A stretch of 54,873 nucleotides of DNA from positions 1 through 54,873 of the forward strand of contig SLNJ01000107.1 of NCBI GenBank assembly GCA_007133065.1, given 5' to 3'. Position numbers and translations under genes: made by a program. The stretch is from Opitutales bacterium. Its GTDB lineage: Bacteria; Verrucomicrobiota; Verrucomicrobiia; Opitutales; Oceanipulchritudinaceae. Positions 1 to 8,936 of this stretch are shown piece by piece (position 1 is the stretch's first letter; each line of letters begins with the position of its first letter). Below the pieces are notes generated by a model. It was not told the origin of the DNA. It was given only the letters and a program-made list of their open reading frames with translations, and did no database searches.

Positions 1-14
1 CACTGAGCTGTCGA

Positions 15-170
15 GCGATATTGGTGGAATCACCGCAGGGTGAGGGCACCCTGCCTCCGCCCTCTGCAGCTCCGCTGAGCGAAGCGAATCGGGATCCCCC
101 GTTCAGCAGTCCGACCGTCCGACCGTCCGACTGTCCGACCGTCCGACTGTCCGACCGTCCGACCGTCCTC
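15..170. repeat. Intergenic repeat, copy A, ending in an 8-bp tandem array
   Basis: This noncoding stretch has two parts. Positions 15-108 match 6890-6990 closely, sharing the GCGATATTGGTGGAAT start, the GCAGGGTGAGGGCACCCTGCC palindrome-like core and the GCTCCGCTGAGCGAA block. Positions 109-168 are about 7.5 tandem copies of GTCCGACC, with GTCCGACT variants. Small open frames across it are low-complexity and repeat-derived, and are not called as genes. No function is evident. Confidence 0.85.
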
Positions 171-253
171 TCTCCGAGCCGTAGCTCGCCCCGGCCGGGG
201 GGGGTGTGTGAAAAGTCTTGTTCCGGGGGCATACGGTGGGCACACTCACGCGC

Positions 254-814
254 ATGATGCCTCCGTTGACGGGCAAAACAATCATCCTTGGAGTCACCGG
301 TTCGATCGCCGCGTACAAGGCGGCCGACCTGGTCGGGGCTCTGCGGCGCGACGGCGCGGACGTGTTCGTGATCATGACCCGCGAGGCGACCCATTTCATC
401 GGCCCGATGACACTCCAGACGCTGAGCCGCAACCCGGTGGCGGTCGATTTATGGGAAGAGCACAAGGGGTGGCACCCGGGACACATCGAGCTCGCCGACC
501 GGGCGGATCTGTTTCTCGTGGCGCCGGCGACGGCCCACACGATTGCCTGCTTCGCACACGGGCTCGCCCCCGATCTGCTCACCTCCGCCTATCTCGCGAC
601 GCCGGCGCCGGTGATGGTGGCGCCTGCCATGAACGGCAAGATGTACCGCCATCCCGCGACCGAGGCCAACCTCCGGACGCTCCGCGAGCGCGGCCACGCG
701 ATCGTCGAACCGGAGGAGGGCATGCTCGCGTGCGGATACGAGGGTATCGGTCGGCTGGCTCAGATCGATGCGGTGGTCGCGGCGGTGCACGCACACGTTC
801 AGAATTCAGGTTGA
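254..814 (+). CDS. coaC: CoaC-like flavoprotein (phosphopantothenoylcysteine decarboxylase)
   Basis: Probable FMN-dependent decarboxylase converting 4'-phospho-N-pantothenoylcysteine to 4'-phosphopantetheine in cytoplasmic CoA synthesis. The N-terminus (GKTIILGVTGSIAAYKAADL) is the flavoprotein nucleotide-binding signature. The active-site His lies in GHIELADRAD, followed by VAPATAHTIACFAHG. The substrate clamp PAMNGKMY matches the PAMNxxMW motif, with Tyr in place of the usual Trp. Length is 187 residues, a stand-alone decarboxylase without the CoaB ligase half. The start is placed at ATG 254; an in-frame TTG at 218 would add 12 residues with no family similarity. aroK begins 33 bp downstream. 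Other flavoproteins of this fold (UbiX, epidermin-type decarboxylases) are possible but fit less well. Confidence 0.85.
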   Translation: MMPPLTGKTIILGVTGSIAAYKAADLVGALRRDGADVFVIMTREATHFIGPMTLQTLSRNPVAVDLWEEHKGWHPGHIELADRADLFLVAPATAHTIACFAHGLAPDLLTSAYLATPAPVMVAPAMNGKMYRHPATEANLRTLRERGHAIVEPEEGMLACGYEGIGRLAQIDAVVAAVHAHVQNSG

Positions 815-847
815 GTCCGGACGCAATCGACTGTTAGCGTCGATCCC

Positions 848-1420
848 ATGATGAGCAGGACAGGCGCCGAAGCGATCAATCTCTACCTGATCGGATTCAT
901 GGGAGTGGGGAAGAGCGCGGTTGGTCGCGGTGTCGCTCGCGTGTTGAAGATGCAATTCATCGACTCCGACCGGGCGATCGAGGAAACCATCGGCACCTCG
1001 ATCCGCGAATATTTTGAGAAGGAAGGGGAGTCGGCATTTCGGGATCGCGAACGCGAGTTCATCGAGTCGGGCCACCCTTCCCACGGTTGCGTTGTGGCGT
1101 GCGGGGGGGGATTGCCGATCGCCTCGGGGATGATCGAGTTGCTGCGCGCGCGGGGGGTGGTCGTTTCGCTCTTCGCGGGTCCGGAAACCATTCTTGAGCG
1201 GACGAAACACTCCGATAAGCGTCCGCTGCTCAACGTTCCCGATCCAGCCGGCCGTGTCGAGGAACTGCTGCGGGAACGGGAAGCGATCTACATGCAGGCC
1301 GGACCGGGAATCTGCACGGATAATCGCGCATTGCAGGAAGTCATCTTACACCTCGCCCGAATCTATCATCGGGAAGCAATGCGTTTCTCGAATTCCGCGG
1401 CAGGATCCGCAGAGCGATGA
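848..1420 (+). CDS. aroK: Shikimate kinase
   Basis: Phosphorylates shikimate at the 3-hydroxyl with ATP, the fifth step of the chorismate pathway, in the cytoplasm. The Walker A loop GFMGVGKSAVG is at residues 16-26. FIDSDRAIEE carries the substrate-binding Asp, FRDREREFI the Arg region, and CGGGLP the glycine-rich shikimate-binding loop. The lid follows as SDKRPLL. At 190 residues it is slightly longer than typical AroK because of a short C-terminal tail. Two ATG codons lie in tandem at the start. Its TGA overlaps the ATG of the next small membrane protein by 4 bp, so the two are probably translationally coupled. Confidence 0.93.
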   Translation: MMSRTGAEAINLYLIGFMGVGKSAVGRGVARVLKMQFIDSDRAIEETIGTSIREYFEKEGESAFRDREREFIESGHPSHGCVVACGGGLPIASGMIELLRARGVVVSLFAGPETILERTKHSDKRPLLNVPDPAGRVEELLREREAIYMQAGPGICTDNRALQEVILHLARIYHREAMRFSNSAAGSAER

Positions 1421-1689
1421 GCGCATCCTCCCAACTGGCGCGCGCGATCCCGTGGGCGGGGCGTTTCCTCGCATATGTTGCGGCGATTGTTTTGGCGGGC
1501 GGGATCGTCGGGGGCGTCCTCTTCCCGCTCCTCGGCGTGACGCTTCGCATGGAGTATCCCGTGGCACACATGGCTCGGCGGGGATTTCTCGATCTCTCAT
1601 TCTATGCATTGATTTGGGCGCCCGCTATTTCCCTGGTCGCCTGCGTGATGCAGGCGCGCAGCAGATCCAGGGAGCGCCGTAATCCTTGA
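1417..1689 (+). CDS. Small two-helix membrane protein, unknown
   Basis: A 90-residue protein not recognised as a named family. It has two hydrophobic segments, at roughly residues 15-40 (FLAYVAAIVLAGGIVGGVLF) and 60-78 (LSFYALIWAPAISLVACVM), and a basic C-terminal tail (RSRSRERRN). This suggests a two-pass inner-membrane protein with both ends in the cytoplasm. The start overlaps the aroK stop as ATGA, which supports real translation. No catalytic motif is visible. Confidence 0.6.
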   Translation: MSASSQLARAIPWAGRFLAYVAAIVLAGGIVGGVLFPLLGVTLRMEYPVAHMARRGFLDLSFYALIWAPAISLVACVMQARSRSRERRNP

Positions 1690-1823
1690 GATCAGTATGG
1701 GTTATTTTACGTAAACATAGAATAAGGTTTATTGATATTCTTTTCGTATCGTCTATTCAATGATCGACCGGCGGGCTTCGCCGAAAAAACGAGGTTGAAC
1801 ATCAAAAACAGGAATGGAACAGC
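1690..1823 (+). promoter_or_regulatory. AT-rich leader and candidate promoter of pckG
   Basis: This gap is much more AT-rich than its surroundings. TTGATA at 1732-1737 and TATTCA at 1754-1759 are 16 bp apart and could be -35 and -10 elements, although TATTCA is a poor -10 match. A short hairpin CGGCG-GGCTT-CGCCG lies just downstream, near 1768-1782. GGAATGGAA before ATG 1824 is a plausible ribosome-binding region. Confidence 0.35.
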
Positions 1824-3641
1824 ATGAGGGAATCACACGTGAACACGTCCGAACAGGCACCGACGCAGAATCAGGCGCTTCTCGACTGGGTCGAAGAGGT
1901 GCGGGGTCATTGCGACCCGGAAACGGTGCACTGGTGCGACGGAACCCGTGAGGAGGCCGACCGGCTGTTCGCGGAGATGGTGGACAAAGGTCACGCGGTC
2001 CGGCTCAACCCGGAGAAGCGTCCAAACAGCTACCTTTTTCGATCGGATCCCCGCGATGTGGCGCGTGTTGAGAGCCGGACGTACATCTGTTCGATTGCGA
2101 AGGACGACGCAGGGCCGACGAACAACTGGGAGGATCCGACCCGGATGATCGATCGCCTGCAGCCGCTTTTTGAGGGGTGTATGCGGGGGCGTACAATGTA
2201 TGTCATCCCCTTCAGCATGGGGCCGATCGGCTCGCCGATTTCTCAGATTGGGATCGAGATCACCGACTCGCCTTATGTTGTCGTGAACATGCGTATCATG
2301 ACGCGCGTAGGCGATCCGGTGCTCGAGGCGCTGGGTCCCGACGGATTCTTTGTCCGGTGTGTCCACTCTGTCGGCGTACCTCTGGTCGACGGCCAGGAGG
2401 ATGTCCCCTGGCCCTGCGATCCGGAGAACACCTGTATCGCGCATTTTCCGGAGAAGCGGCTGATCTGGTCCTATGGATCCGGCTATGGCGGGAATGCGCT
2501 GTTGGGCAAGAAATGTTTTGCGCTCAGAATTGCCTCGGTAATGGCGCGGGACAATGACTGGCTGGCGGAGCACATGCTGATCCTCGGTGTGGAGAATCCC
2601 GAGGGGAGGAAGGCCTACGTGACGGCTGCCTTTCCGAGTGCCTGCGGCAAGACCAATTTCGCGATGTTGATTCCACCCAGGGAGATGAAAGGATGGAAGG
2701 TCACGACCGTCGGCGACGACATCGCCTGGCTCAAGCCGGGACCTGACGGCCGATTGCGGGCGATCAACCCCGAGGCCGGCTTCTTCGGGGTGGCTCCCGG
2801 GACGTCGGAGTCGACCAACCCGATGGCGATGGCGAGTTGTTCGCGCGACACGATCTTCACGAATTGCGCGTTGACCGACGACGGCGATGTCTGGTGGGAG
2901 GAAATGACCGATGCGCCGCCGAACCACCTGATCGACTGGAAGGGAGAGGATTGGACTCCCGAGTGCGGGCGTCTGGCGGCCCATCCGAACAGCCGTTTTA
3001 CCGCGCCTGCGGAGAACTGTCCGATCATGGATGAGGCCTGGGAGGACCCGGCCGGGGTGGAAGTGGGGGCGATGATCTTTGGCGGACGGCGGATGACTGA
3101 AATTCCGCTGGTTTACCAGGCTTTCAACTGGCAGCACGGGGTGTACCTCGGCGCCACCATGGGATCGGAACAGACTGCTGCGGCGGAAGGGAAGGTCGGC
3201 TCGTTCCGGCGCGATCCCTTCGCGATGCTTCCTTTCTGCGGGTACAACATGGGCGAGTACTTCATCCATTGGTTGAAGATGGGCAAGAAGATCAAAGATC
3301 CCCCGCGTATCTTCCACGTGAACTGGTTCCGCAGGGACGAGGAGGGGAATTACCTCTGGCCCGGATTCGGACAGAACATGCGCGTGTTGCGTTGGATCGT
3401 CGCACGGGTGTATGGACAGGGTCACTCGGTCGAGACGCCCATCGGATGGATGCCCCGCTACGAGGATCTCGACTGGCGCGGAAACGATTTCACGGAGGAG
3501 CAGTGGGACGAACTGATGGCGATCGACCGCGACGGGCTGAAGCTCTCGACCCTCGGGCACGAGGAACTGTTTCTGAAACTCTTCGATCGCCTGCCCAAGG
3601 AGCTGATTTTCGAGCGGGAGCTGCTCATTGCCCGGTTTTAG
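1824..3641 (+). CDS. pckG: Phosphoenolpyruvate carboxykinase (GTP)
   Basis: Interconverts oxaloacetate plus GTP with phosphoenolpyruvate, CO2 and GDP, the entry step of gluconeogenesis. The kinase loop [12 protein letters not shown] (from about residue 270) is the P-loop of the GTP-dependent class, with the reactive Cys274. Other family landmarks are [14 protein letters not shown] (from residue 130), the metal-site region [23 protein letters not shown] and FGGRR. Length (605) is normal. GTG and ATG alternatives lie a few codons into the N-terminus, so the exact start is uncertain. A GTP-type enzyme rather than ATP-type PckA is useful for placing the organism. gltX starts about 50 bp downstream. 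Confidence 0.95.
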   Translation: MRESHVNTSEQAPTQNQALLDWVEEVRGHCDPETVHWCDGTREEADRLFAEMVDKGHAVRLNPEKRPNSYLFRSDPRDVARVESRTYICSIAKDDAGPTNNWEDPTRMIDRLQPLFEGCMRGRTMYVIPFSMGPIGSPISQIGIEITDSPYVVVNMRIMTRVGDPVLEALGPDGFFVRCVHSVGVPLVDGQEDVPWPCDPENTCIAHFPEKRLIWSYGSGYGGNALLGKKCFALRIASVMARDNDWLAEHMLILGVENPEGRKAYVTAAFPSACGKTNFAMLIPPREMKGWKVTTVGDDIAWLKPGPDGRLRAINPEAGFFGVAPGTSESTNPMAMASCSRDTIFTNCALTDDGDVWWEEMTDAPPNHLIDWKGEDWTPECGRLAAHPNSRFTAPAENCPIMDEAWEDPAGVEVGAMIFGGRRMTEIPLVYQAFNWQHGVYLGATMGSEQTAAAEGKVGSFRRDPFAMLPFCGYNMGEYFIHWLKMGKKIKDPPRIFHVNWFRRDEEGNYLWPGFGQNMRVLRWIVARVYGQGHSVETPIGWMPRYEDLDWRGNDFTEEQWDELMAIDRDGLKLSTLGHEELFLKLFDRLPKELIFERELLIARF

Positions 3642-3689
3642 GCTTGTGACTTGATATTTGGTTTGGACTCCCGCATCGTGTTGCGGTCT

Positions 3690-5069
3690 ATGGCGATGAC
3701 ACGGGTACGATTTGCTCCCAGTCCGACGGGTTTCTTTCACATTGGAAGCGCTCGAACGGCGCTGTTTAACTGGCTGTACGCGCGGCATTCGGGAGGCAGC
3801 TTCATCCTGCGTATTGAAGATACCGATGCCGCGCGCAATACGGAGCAGGCGCTCACCGTACTGATCGACGGCATGCGTTGGCTTGGTCTGGACTGGGATG
3901 AGGGACCCGAGTCCGGGGGCGAGTACGGGCCGTACTTCCAAAGCGAACGGAGGGCGATTCACGATGCCTACATCGATCGGTTGCGCGAGGTTGATCGGAT
4001 CTATGAAAAAGATGGCGCTCTCTGGTTCCGCCTGGAGGGAGAGCGACACACGGTCTATGATGACTTCCGGAAGAAGGAGGTCGAAAAGGTGCGCAGCGCT
4101 CCGATTGTGATCGAGGATGCGGTGCGGGGGCGCGTGGAGAAGGAGCTCGACGAGGATTTCGTCATTGTGCGGGCGAGCGGCGACCCGGTTTTTCACTTTG
4201 TGAACGTGGTGGATGACATCACGATGGGGATCACGCATGTGATCCGCGGCGAGGATCATCTCTCCAATACCCCGAAGCACGCGGCCCTGTTCGACGCGCT
4301 CGGAGCGCCGCGTCCGGTCTTTGCGCATATCCCGCTGATTCTAAAGTCCGACGGCCCGGGCAAAATGAGCAAACGCGACCGCGGCGCGCTGATCGAGGAG
4401 TACCAGCGCCGGCATTTTCTCCCCGCCGCAGTGCGCAACTATCTCTGCCTTCTGGGATGGTCGCCGAAGGATGATCGTGAGAAGATGGCGCCGGAGGAAC
4501 TGATCGAGCGATTCGACCTGGACGGGATCAACCGGGGGAACGCGCGCTTCGACGAGCAGAAGCTCGTTCATCTGAACGGTGCGTACCTGCGCGAGTTGCC
4601 GCTCGAGACCTATGCCTGGATGGCCCGTCCCGTGCTCCACGATGCGGGGATCGTCGACGACGAAACCCCGGAGGATGACGTGCAGTCCGTGCTGGAGATC
4701 TGCCGCGGGAAGGTCAACCTGTTGGAGGACCTTCCCGGGTATGCCGATTATTTTTTTCGCGATGATTACGCCTTTGATTCCGCCGCCGAAAAACGGGTCT
4801 TCAAAAAGGGGGATCCGCTGGCGGATCTGGAGCGTGTGTACCGGACGCTTGAGAAACTGGATGATTTCAGCGCGGAATCGCTGGAACGGACCTTTGCCGG
4901 CCTGGCTGAATCGGCGGGCGTCAAGCCGTTCGCGTACTTCCCGGTCACGCGTTTCGCCGTGTCCGGCAGAGCCGGTGGACCCGATTTTTACGCCATGTTG
5001 CGGGTGCTGGGCAAGGAGCGTACGCTAGGGCGTATCCGAAGGGTTCTCAAGGAACGCAAGGGATCCTGA
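3690..5069 (+). CDS. gltX: Glutamyl-tRNA synthetase
   Basis: Charges tRNA-Glu with glutamate. It is a class I synthetase: [20 protein letters not shown] holds the HIGH signature (residues 17-20), and KMSKR at 225-229 is the KMSKS loop. RIEDTD lies in the catalytic core and [14 protein letters not shown] before the KMSKS loop. The C-terminal helical part is the anticodon-binding region. The start is set at ATG 3690 because the 13 codons before it in this frame are not family-like; ATG 3696 is also possible. Total is about 459 residues, normal. A GlnS is also present in the window (7186-8883), so this enzyme is probably a discriminating GltX. Confidence 0.94.
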   Translation: MAMTRVRFAPSPTGFFHIGSARTALFNWLYARHSGGSFILRIEDTDAARNTEQALTVLIDGMRWLGLDWDEGPESGGEYGPYFQSERRAIHDAYIDRLREVDRIYEKDGALWFRLEGERHTVYDDFRKKEVEKVRSAPIVIEDAVRGRVEKELDEDFVIVRASGDPVFHFVNVVDDITMGITHVIRGEDHLSNTPKHAALFDALGAPRPVFAHIPLILKSDGPGKMSKRDRGALIEEYQRRHFLPAAVRNYLCLLGWSPKDDREKMAPEELIERFDLDGINRGNARFDEQKLVHLNGAYLRELPLETYAWMARPVLHDAGIVDDETPEDDVQSVLEICRGKVNLLEDLPGYADYFFRDDYAFDSAAEKRVFKKGDPLADLERVYRTLEKLDDFSAESLERTFAGLAESAGVKPFAYFPVTRFAVSGRAGGPDFYAMLRVLGKERTLGRIRRVLKERKGS

Positions 5070-5145
5070 GGCCGTTCTCGTCGAACGCCGGCCGGGGGGA
5101 GATGCCGTTCTCGTCGCACCCGGGCCGGGCATGCGTCGACGCTTC

Positions 5146-6288
5146 TCATTGCGATCGCCAGAAGGTGTCCTGGACCTGCCGCCATCCGGATCCGAACCCC
5201 GCCTCGTAGAAAAAGAACCACCGGTTTGCCGGGGTTCCGCCCCGTTGATAGTAGGCCCATCCAAACTCCGGGCTCCAGATGTAGGGATAGTGGAACGGTC
5301 CGGTCCACAGCCACGATTGCAGGGTGTAGTCGTAGATCCAGACCGACCCGGGGGTGTCGGTTGCGTAAACCGAATGCCAGCCGTGTTCTGCGTGCTGGAA
5401 CGCCGCGGAGGAACCGGCGAACGAATCGACGCGGAACGCCCCGTACCAGTTCGATTCGTACCGTTGCCAGTCCCGGCGCGAAAGGTCTCCGAGAAAGGTG
5501 GTGAGGCGATTCCCCAGATAATCCCGGTTGATGTAGGTTTCCGTTATGCTGATGTGTGCGGAGACGAATTCAGCGCCGAGGGGACCATCCTCGGTGAACG
5601 GCACGATCAGAACGGGGCGCATGATCTCGATCAGGTATGTATCCTCCGGAAGCCCGGTTAGCGTGCCCGGGGGGATCTCCACAGTGTCGGATTCCAGGAG
5701 ATCATATTCCGCGATATTTCTGAAATGCTCGCCGTCCTTCAACAGCTCTACGAACACACTGGTGAAGGAATCGAGCGTGCCGGAGTCCGCTTTGTTGAGG
5801 GCCAGATTGACCGCCTGAGCGGTGTCGATGTCCTGTAACTCGGCCCAGTTGAGAAGTCGGGGCGCCGACGCAAAGACGTCGCCTTCCAGGGGGACCTCGA
5901 GCTCTATCGGGATCGGCGTTCCGCCCCCGTCCGGATGGAACATCGCCGTGAGCCGGTACCGGCCTGGCGGGTAGGCCTCCTCGAGGGCCTCCTTCGTATC
6001 AAACCGCACATCGACCAGCCATTCATTGTCTTCCGGGTGGTGCACCAGTGTATCCCGGCGTTCTTCGTTTCCGACACGATAGACTACGGGATCGACCAGC
6101 GTTCCTCCGCTCACATCGTACACGACTGCGAAGAATGCGGCTTCCCGGAAAACCACTTCATCCGGTCCGGTCTGAAGGTAGTAATGATCCTTGCCGATCG
6201 CAATGAAGTCGATCGATTGCGCCGATGCGCTTGTCAGGACGAAGGTTATGGAACAGAGGGAGATCAGGTATTTGAGTTTGTTGTCCAT
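5146..6288 (-). CDS. Secreted protein with C-terminal Trp/Tyr-rich domain
   Basis: Function unknown. The N-terminus has a Sec signal peptide (MDNKLKYLISLCSITFVLTSASAQS, cleavage likely after ASA). The middle (residues about 30-260) looks beta-rich and acidic, with DPVVYRVGN and YPPGRYRLTAMF, resembling immunoglobulin-like modules. The last 90 residues form an aromatic domain: SNWYGAF, HGWHSVY, VWIYDYTLQSWLWT, FHYPYIW, GWAYYQRG, RWFFFYE. The same domain occurs in the middle of the protein at 32201-33655. The start is ATG 6288; a TTG four codons upstream is less likely. It converges on gltX with a 76-bp gap that holds a degenerate pair of about 31 bp around GCCGTTCTCGTCG (5071 and 5102). It has no obvious operon partner. 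Confidence 0.8.
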   Translation of the reverse strand: MDNKLKYLISLCSITFVLTSASAQSIDFIAIGKDHYYLQTGPDEVVFREAAFFAVVYDVSGGTLVDPVVYRVGNEERRDTLVHHPEDNEWLVDVRFDTKEALEEAYPPGRYRLTAMFHPDGGGTPIPIELEVPLEGDVFASAPRLLNWAELQDIDTAQAVNLALNKADSGTLDSFTSVFVELLKDGEHFRNIAEYDLLESDTVEIPPGTLTGLPEDTYLIEIMRPVLIVPFTEDGPLGAEFVSAHISITETYINRDYLGNRLTTFLGDLSRRDWQRYESNWYGAFRVDSFAGSSAAFQHAEHGWHSVYATDTPGSVWIYDYTLQSWLWTGPFHYPYIWSPEFGWAYYQRGGTPANRWFFFYEAGFGSGWRQVQDTFWRSQ

Positions 6289-6727
6289 CGAGAACCTCAA
6301 TCAGATGTGGATGAGAGCGAACGAAACCATCGGAGAATCATGAAGCCGCAGCCGAAGCTACCTCGGCATTGTATAAAGATCGATAATGAGATGGCAATAG
6401 AATGTTTTATCCGCCCCGGAATATTAGTGCGCGAAATGCAATGGATTACGAACCCCGTGGCGATTCACCGCGACGGGGCTGCGGCCTCCGGCTCGGAGAG
6501 ACGAGATGAAGGATCGAGTTGACCAGGCGGAGGACCGAAGGCAGACGGCAGCCTGCGATAGGCGCCTGCGGCGCCGCTGTAGCGCCGAAGGTGCGGCAAC
6601 ACCGTAGCCCCGGGCAACGCCCGAGGTTGATCGCGCCAACCAACCGGCGCAGGCTGAAAGCCTGCCTCACCGCGGGTGCCGGGACGGAGCCCCTCCGCCG
6701 CGTCAATCAGAGCTGCGGAGCTACAGA
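6289..6727. repeat. Noncoding gap with dispersed GC-rich PVC-type repeat
   Basis: No gene is seen here. The first 130 bp, upstream of the secreted protein, are relatively AT-rich and could hold its promoter. From about 6540 the sequence carries phrases such as GTAGCCCCGGGCAACGCCC and GCAGGCTGAAAGCCTGCCT, which recur near the window end (54520-54840). These look like a dispersed short repeat family. The apparent open frames over it are repeat-derived on both strands. Confidence 0.6.
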
Positions 6728-6865
6728 AAAGCTGAAATGCTGAAAGGCCGGATGGCGAGTTGGTGCGCCTCCAGGATTTCAGATGAAGCGTCCTTACCCC
6801 GCCAAGCATCCCGATTCACCGCCAGGCCTTTCAGCATCTCAGCCTTTCAGCCTTTCAGTTTTTCA
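6728..6865. repeat. Long inverted repeat with CCTTTCAG tandem units
   Basis: CTGAAATGCTGAAAGGC at about 6731-6747 is matched at 16 of 17 bases by the reverse complement of the segment starting near 6824 (GCCTTTCAGCATCTCAG). That arm continues into further CCTTTCAG-like units (GCCTTTCAGCCTTTCAGTTTTTCAG). The arms enclose about 77 bp. No ORF or transposase is associated. Confidence 0.6.
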
Positions 6866-6889
6866 GAGAACGAACACGCTCTGCCGCTC

Positions 6890-7023
6890 GGCGATATTGG
6901 TGGAATGAACGCAGGGTGAGGGCACCCTGCCTCCGCCCTCTGCCGCTCCGCAGCTCCGCAGCTCCGCTGAGCGAATCGGGATCCCCCGTTTAGCAGTCCG
7001 GCCGTCCGACTGTCCGACCGTCC
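6890..7023. repeat. Intergenic repeat, copy B
   Basis: Second copy of the element at 15-170, in the same orientation. It shares the GCGATATTGGTGGAAT start, the GGGTGAGGGCACCCTGCC core, the CCGCTGAGCGAATCGGGATC segment and the final GTCCGACTGTCCGACCGTCC array. Here the array has only about 2-3 units, and there is an extra CAGCTCCG tandem around 6941-6968. Each copy lies just upstream of a housekeeping gene. Confidence 0.8.
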
Positions 7024-7185
7024 ATCGTCTTCCGCCCTCCGCTGAGCGAATCGAGAGCGCTGCTGCGGACAGGAAACAGGGGGCGGGAGGCGGGAGAATT
7101 GGGCTTGACTGGGGGCGGATCGAGCGCCCTGTTGAGGAGGCTCAGCTCAGAGGAGGGTAAAACACAGCCGGACGACCGGAAAGAC

Positions 7186-8883
7186 ATGGAATCAATAGGA
7201 GAGCAATCGACAGGGCATCATTTCATCCATCAGCGGATCGCGGAGGACTGCGCTGCGGGGCGTTATGAAGGGCGTGTGCACACCCGTTTCCCGCCGGAGC
7301 CGAACGGCTATCTGCACATTGGCCATGCGGCGTCGATCTGCCTGAACTTTGGGATGGCCGAGGCGTTCGGTGGACTCTGCAACCTGCGTTTTGACGACAC
7401 CAATCCGATCCGCGAGACGAGCGAGTATGCCGAGTCGATTATGGAGGATATCCGCTGGCTTGGGTTCGACTGGGGCGACCGGCTTTTCTATGCCTCGGAT
7501 TACTTTGAGCAGCTCTATCAGCTCGCGCTGGAGCTGGTACGCGCGGGGAAGGCGTTCGTATGTGACCTGAGCATCGACGAGATCCGTGCGCACCGCGGGA
7601 CGCTCACCGAGCCCGGCCGGGAGAGTCCCTACCGCGATCGTTCGATTGAGGAGAACCTCGCGCTGTTTCAAGGAATGCGCGCGGGCGACTTTCCGGACGG
7701 CTCGAAGGTCTTGCGCGCCAGGATCGACATGGGGTCGCCGAATCTCAACCTTCGCGATCCCGTCATGTATCGGATTTCGCGGGCGCGCCATCATCGCACC
7801 GGCGACTCCTGGCCGATCTATCCGATGTACGACTGGGCGCATGGGCAGAGCGACTCGATCGAGGGAATCACGCATTCAATCTGCACGATGGAGTTCGAGG
7901 ATCACCGTCCGCTGTATGATTGGTTTATCGAACAGCTCGGGATTCACCATCCCCGACAGATCGAGTTCGCCCGGCGCAATTTGAGCTACACGGTGATGAG
8001 CAAGCGTCATCTGCTTCGGCTGGTGGAGGAGGGACACGTGGCCGGGTGGGACGATCCGAGAATGCCGACACTCTCTGGAATGCGCCGCCGCGGGTACCCC
8101 TCCGGCGGGGTCCGTGAGTTCTGCGAGCGAATCGGTGTCGGGCGCCGGGAGAACACGGTGGACATCTCGTTGTTGGAGCATTGCATCCGGCAGGATCTGG
8201 AAGGACGGGCGCTCCGTTACATGGGCGTCCTGAACCCGATCAAGGTTGTGATTGAGAACTATCCCGAGGGTGCCGAAGAGGAGTTGGAAGGTCCCCTGCA
8301 TCCTACGGACTCGAGTTTCGGATCACGGGTGCTTCCGTTCTCTCGCGAGCTGTATATCGAGGCGACGGATTTCATGGAGGATCCGCCCCGCAAGTTCTTC
8401 CGTCTTGGGCCGGGACGCGAGGTGCGGCTCCGCTATGGGTATTTTATCACCAGCAAGGATGTCGTGAAGGATCCCGACACAGGCGCGGTTGTCGAGTTGC
8501 GCTGTACCTATGATCCGGATACTCGCGGCGGTCAGGCGCCGGACGGCCGGAAGGTCAAGGGGACCATCCACTGGGTCTCCGCCCGTCACGCTCAGACGGT
8601 CGAGGTGCGCCTCTATGACCGCCTGTTCAGCGTATCCGATCCGACGGATGTACCGGAGGGGGGGAGTTTCCTGGACCACATCAACCCGGATTCCCTGACG
8701 GTGATTCACTGCCCTGTCGAGCCGGCGTTGCGAACCCTGGAGGCGGGTGCGGTCATCCAGTTCGAGCGGCAGGGGTACTTCTGCGTCGATCGCGAAGATT
8801 CCCGTCCCGGCGCCCCCGTCTTCAACCGCACGGTCACACTCCGGGATTCCTGGAAGGGCGGAGCCGGGGGGGAGAAGGCGTGA
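7186..8883 (+). CDS. glnS: Glutaminyl-tRNA synthetase
   Basis: Charges tRNA-Gln directly with glutamine. [14 protein letters not shown] places HIGH at residues 44-47, and NLRFDDTNP follows as in Gln[13 protein letters not shown] is the KMSKS equivalent in its GlnRS form. The C-terminal beta-barrel anticodon-binding domains contain [15 protein letters not shown] and [16 protein letters not shown], both hallmarks of GlnRS rather than GltX. At 565 residues it is full length. The start is ATG 7186 (MESIGEQ); the upstream in-frame extension to 7099 runs into repeat sequence. Having both GlnS and GltX suggests a GatCAB route is not needed for Gln-tRNA, but gat genes are outside this window. Confidence 0.95.
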   Translation: MESIGEQSTGHHFIHQRIAEDCAAGRYEGRVHTRFPPEPNGYLHIGHAASICLNFGMAEAFGGLCNLRFDDTNPIRETSEYAESIMEDIRWLGFDWGDRLFYASDYFEQLYQLALELVRAGKAFVCDLSIDEIRAHRGTLTEPGRESPYRDRSIEENLALFQGMRAGDFPDGSKVLRARIDMGSPNLNLRDPVMYRISRARHHRTGDSWPIYPMYDWAHGQSDSIEGITHSICTMEFEDHRPLYDWFIEQLGIHHPRQIEFARRNLSYTVMSKRHLLRLVEEGHVAGWDDPRMPTLSGMRRRGYPSGGVREFCERIGVGRRENTVDISLLEHCIRQDLEGRALRYMGVLNPIKVVIENYPEGAEEELEGPLHPTDSSFGSRVLPFSRELYIEATDFMEDPPRKFFRLGPGREVRLRYGYFITSKDVVKDPDTGAVVELRCTYDPDTRGGQAPDGRKVKGTIHWVSARHAQTVEVRLYDRLFSVSDPTDVPEGGSFLDHINPDSLTVIHCPVEPALRTLEAGAVIQFERQGYFCVDREDSRPGAPVFNRTVTLRDSWKGGAGGEKA

Positions 8884-8936
8884 GAGCGGAGTGAGTGGCT
8901 GGATCCGGCGACGGATGAGCGGCGTCGGGCCGAACG

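Noticed and set aside
109..168. Possible CRISPR-like array (regular GTCCGACC units)
   Set aside because: The period is 8 bp with no spacers between repeats, and no cas genes are nearby. It is a simple tandem repeat.
1768..1788. CGGCG-GGCTT-CGCCG followed by six A as a terminator
   Set aside because: On the plus strand the run is A, not T. On the minus strand the T-run precedes the stem. Neither orientation gives an intrinsic terminator.
1833..4328. An 831-residue open frame on the minus strand opposite pckG and gltX
   Set aside because: It is antisense to two clear housekeeping genes. Its Arg/His/Pro-rich composition is typical of a GC-rich shadow frame.
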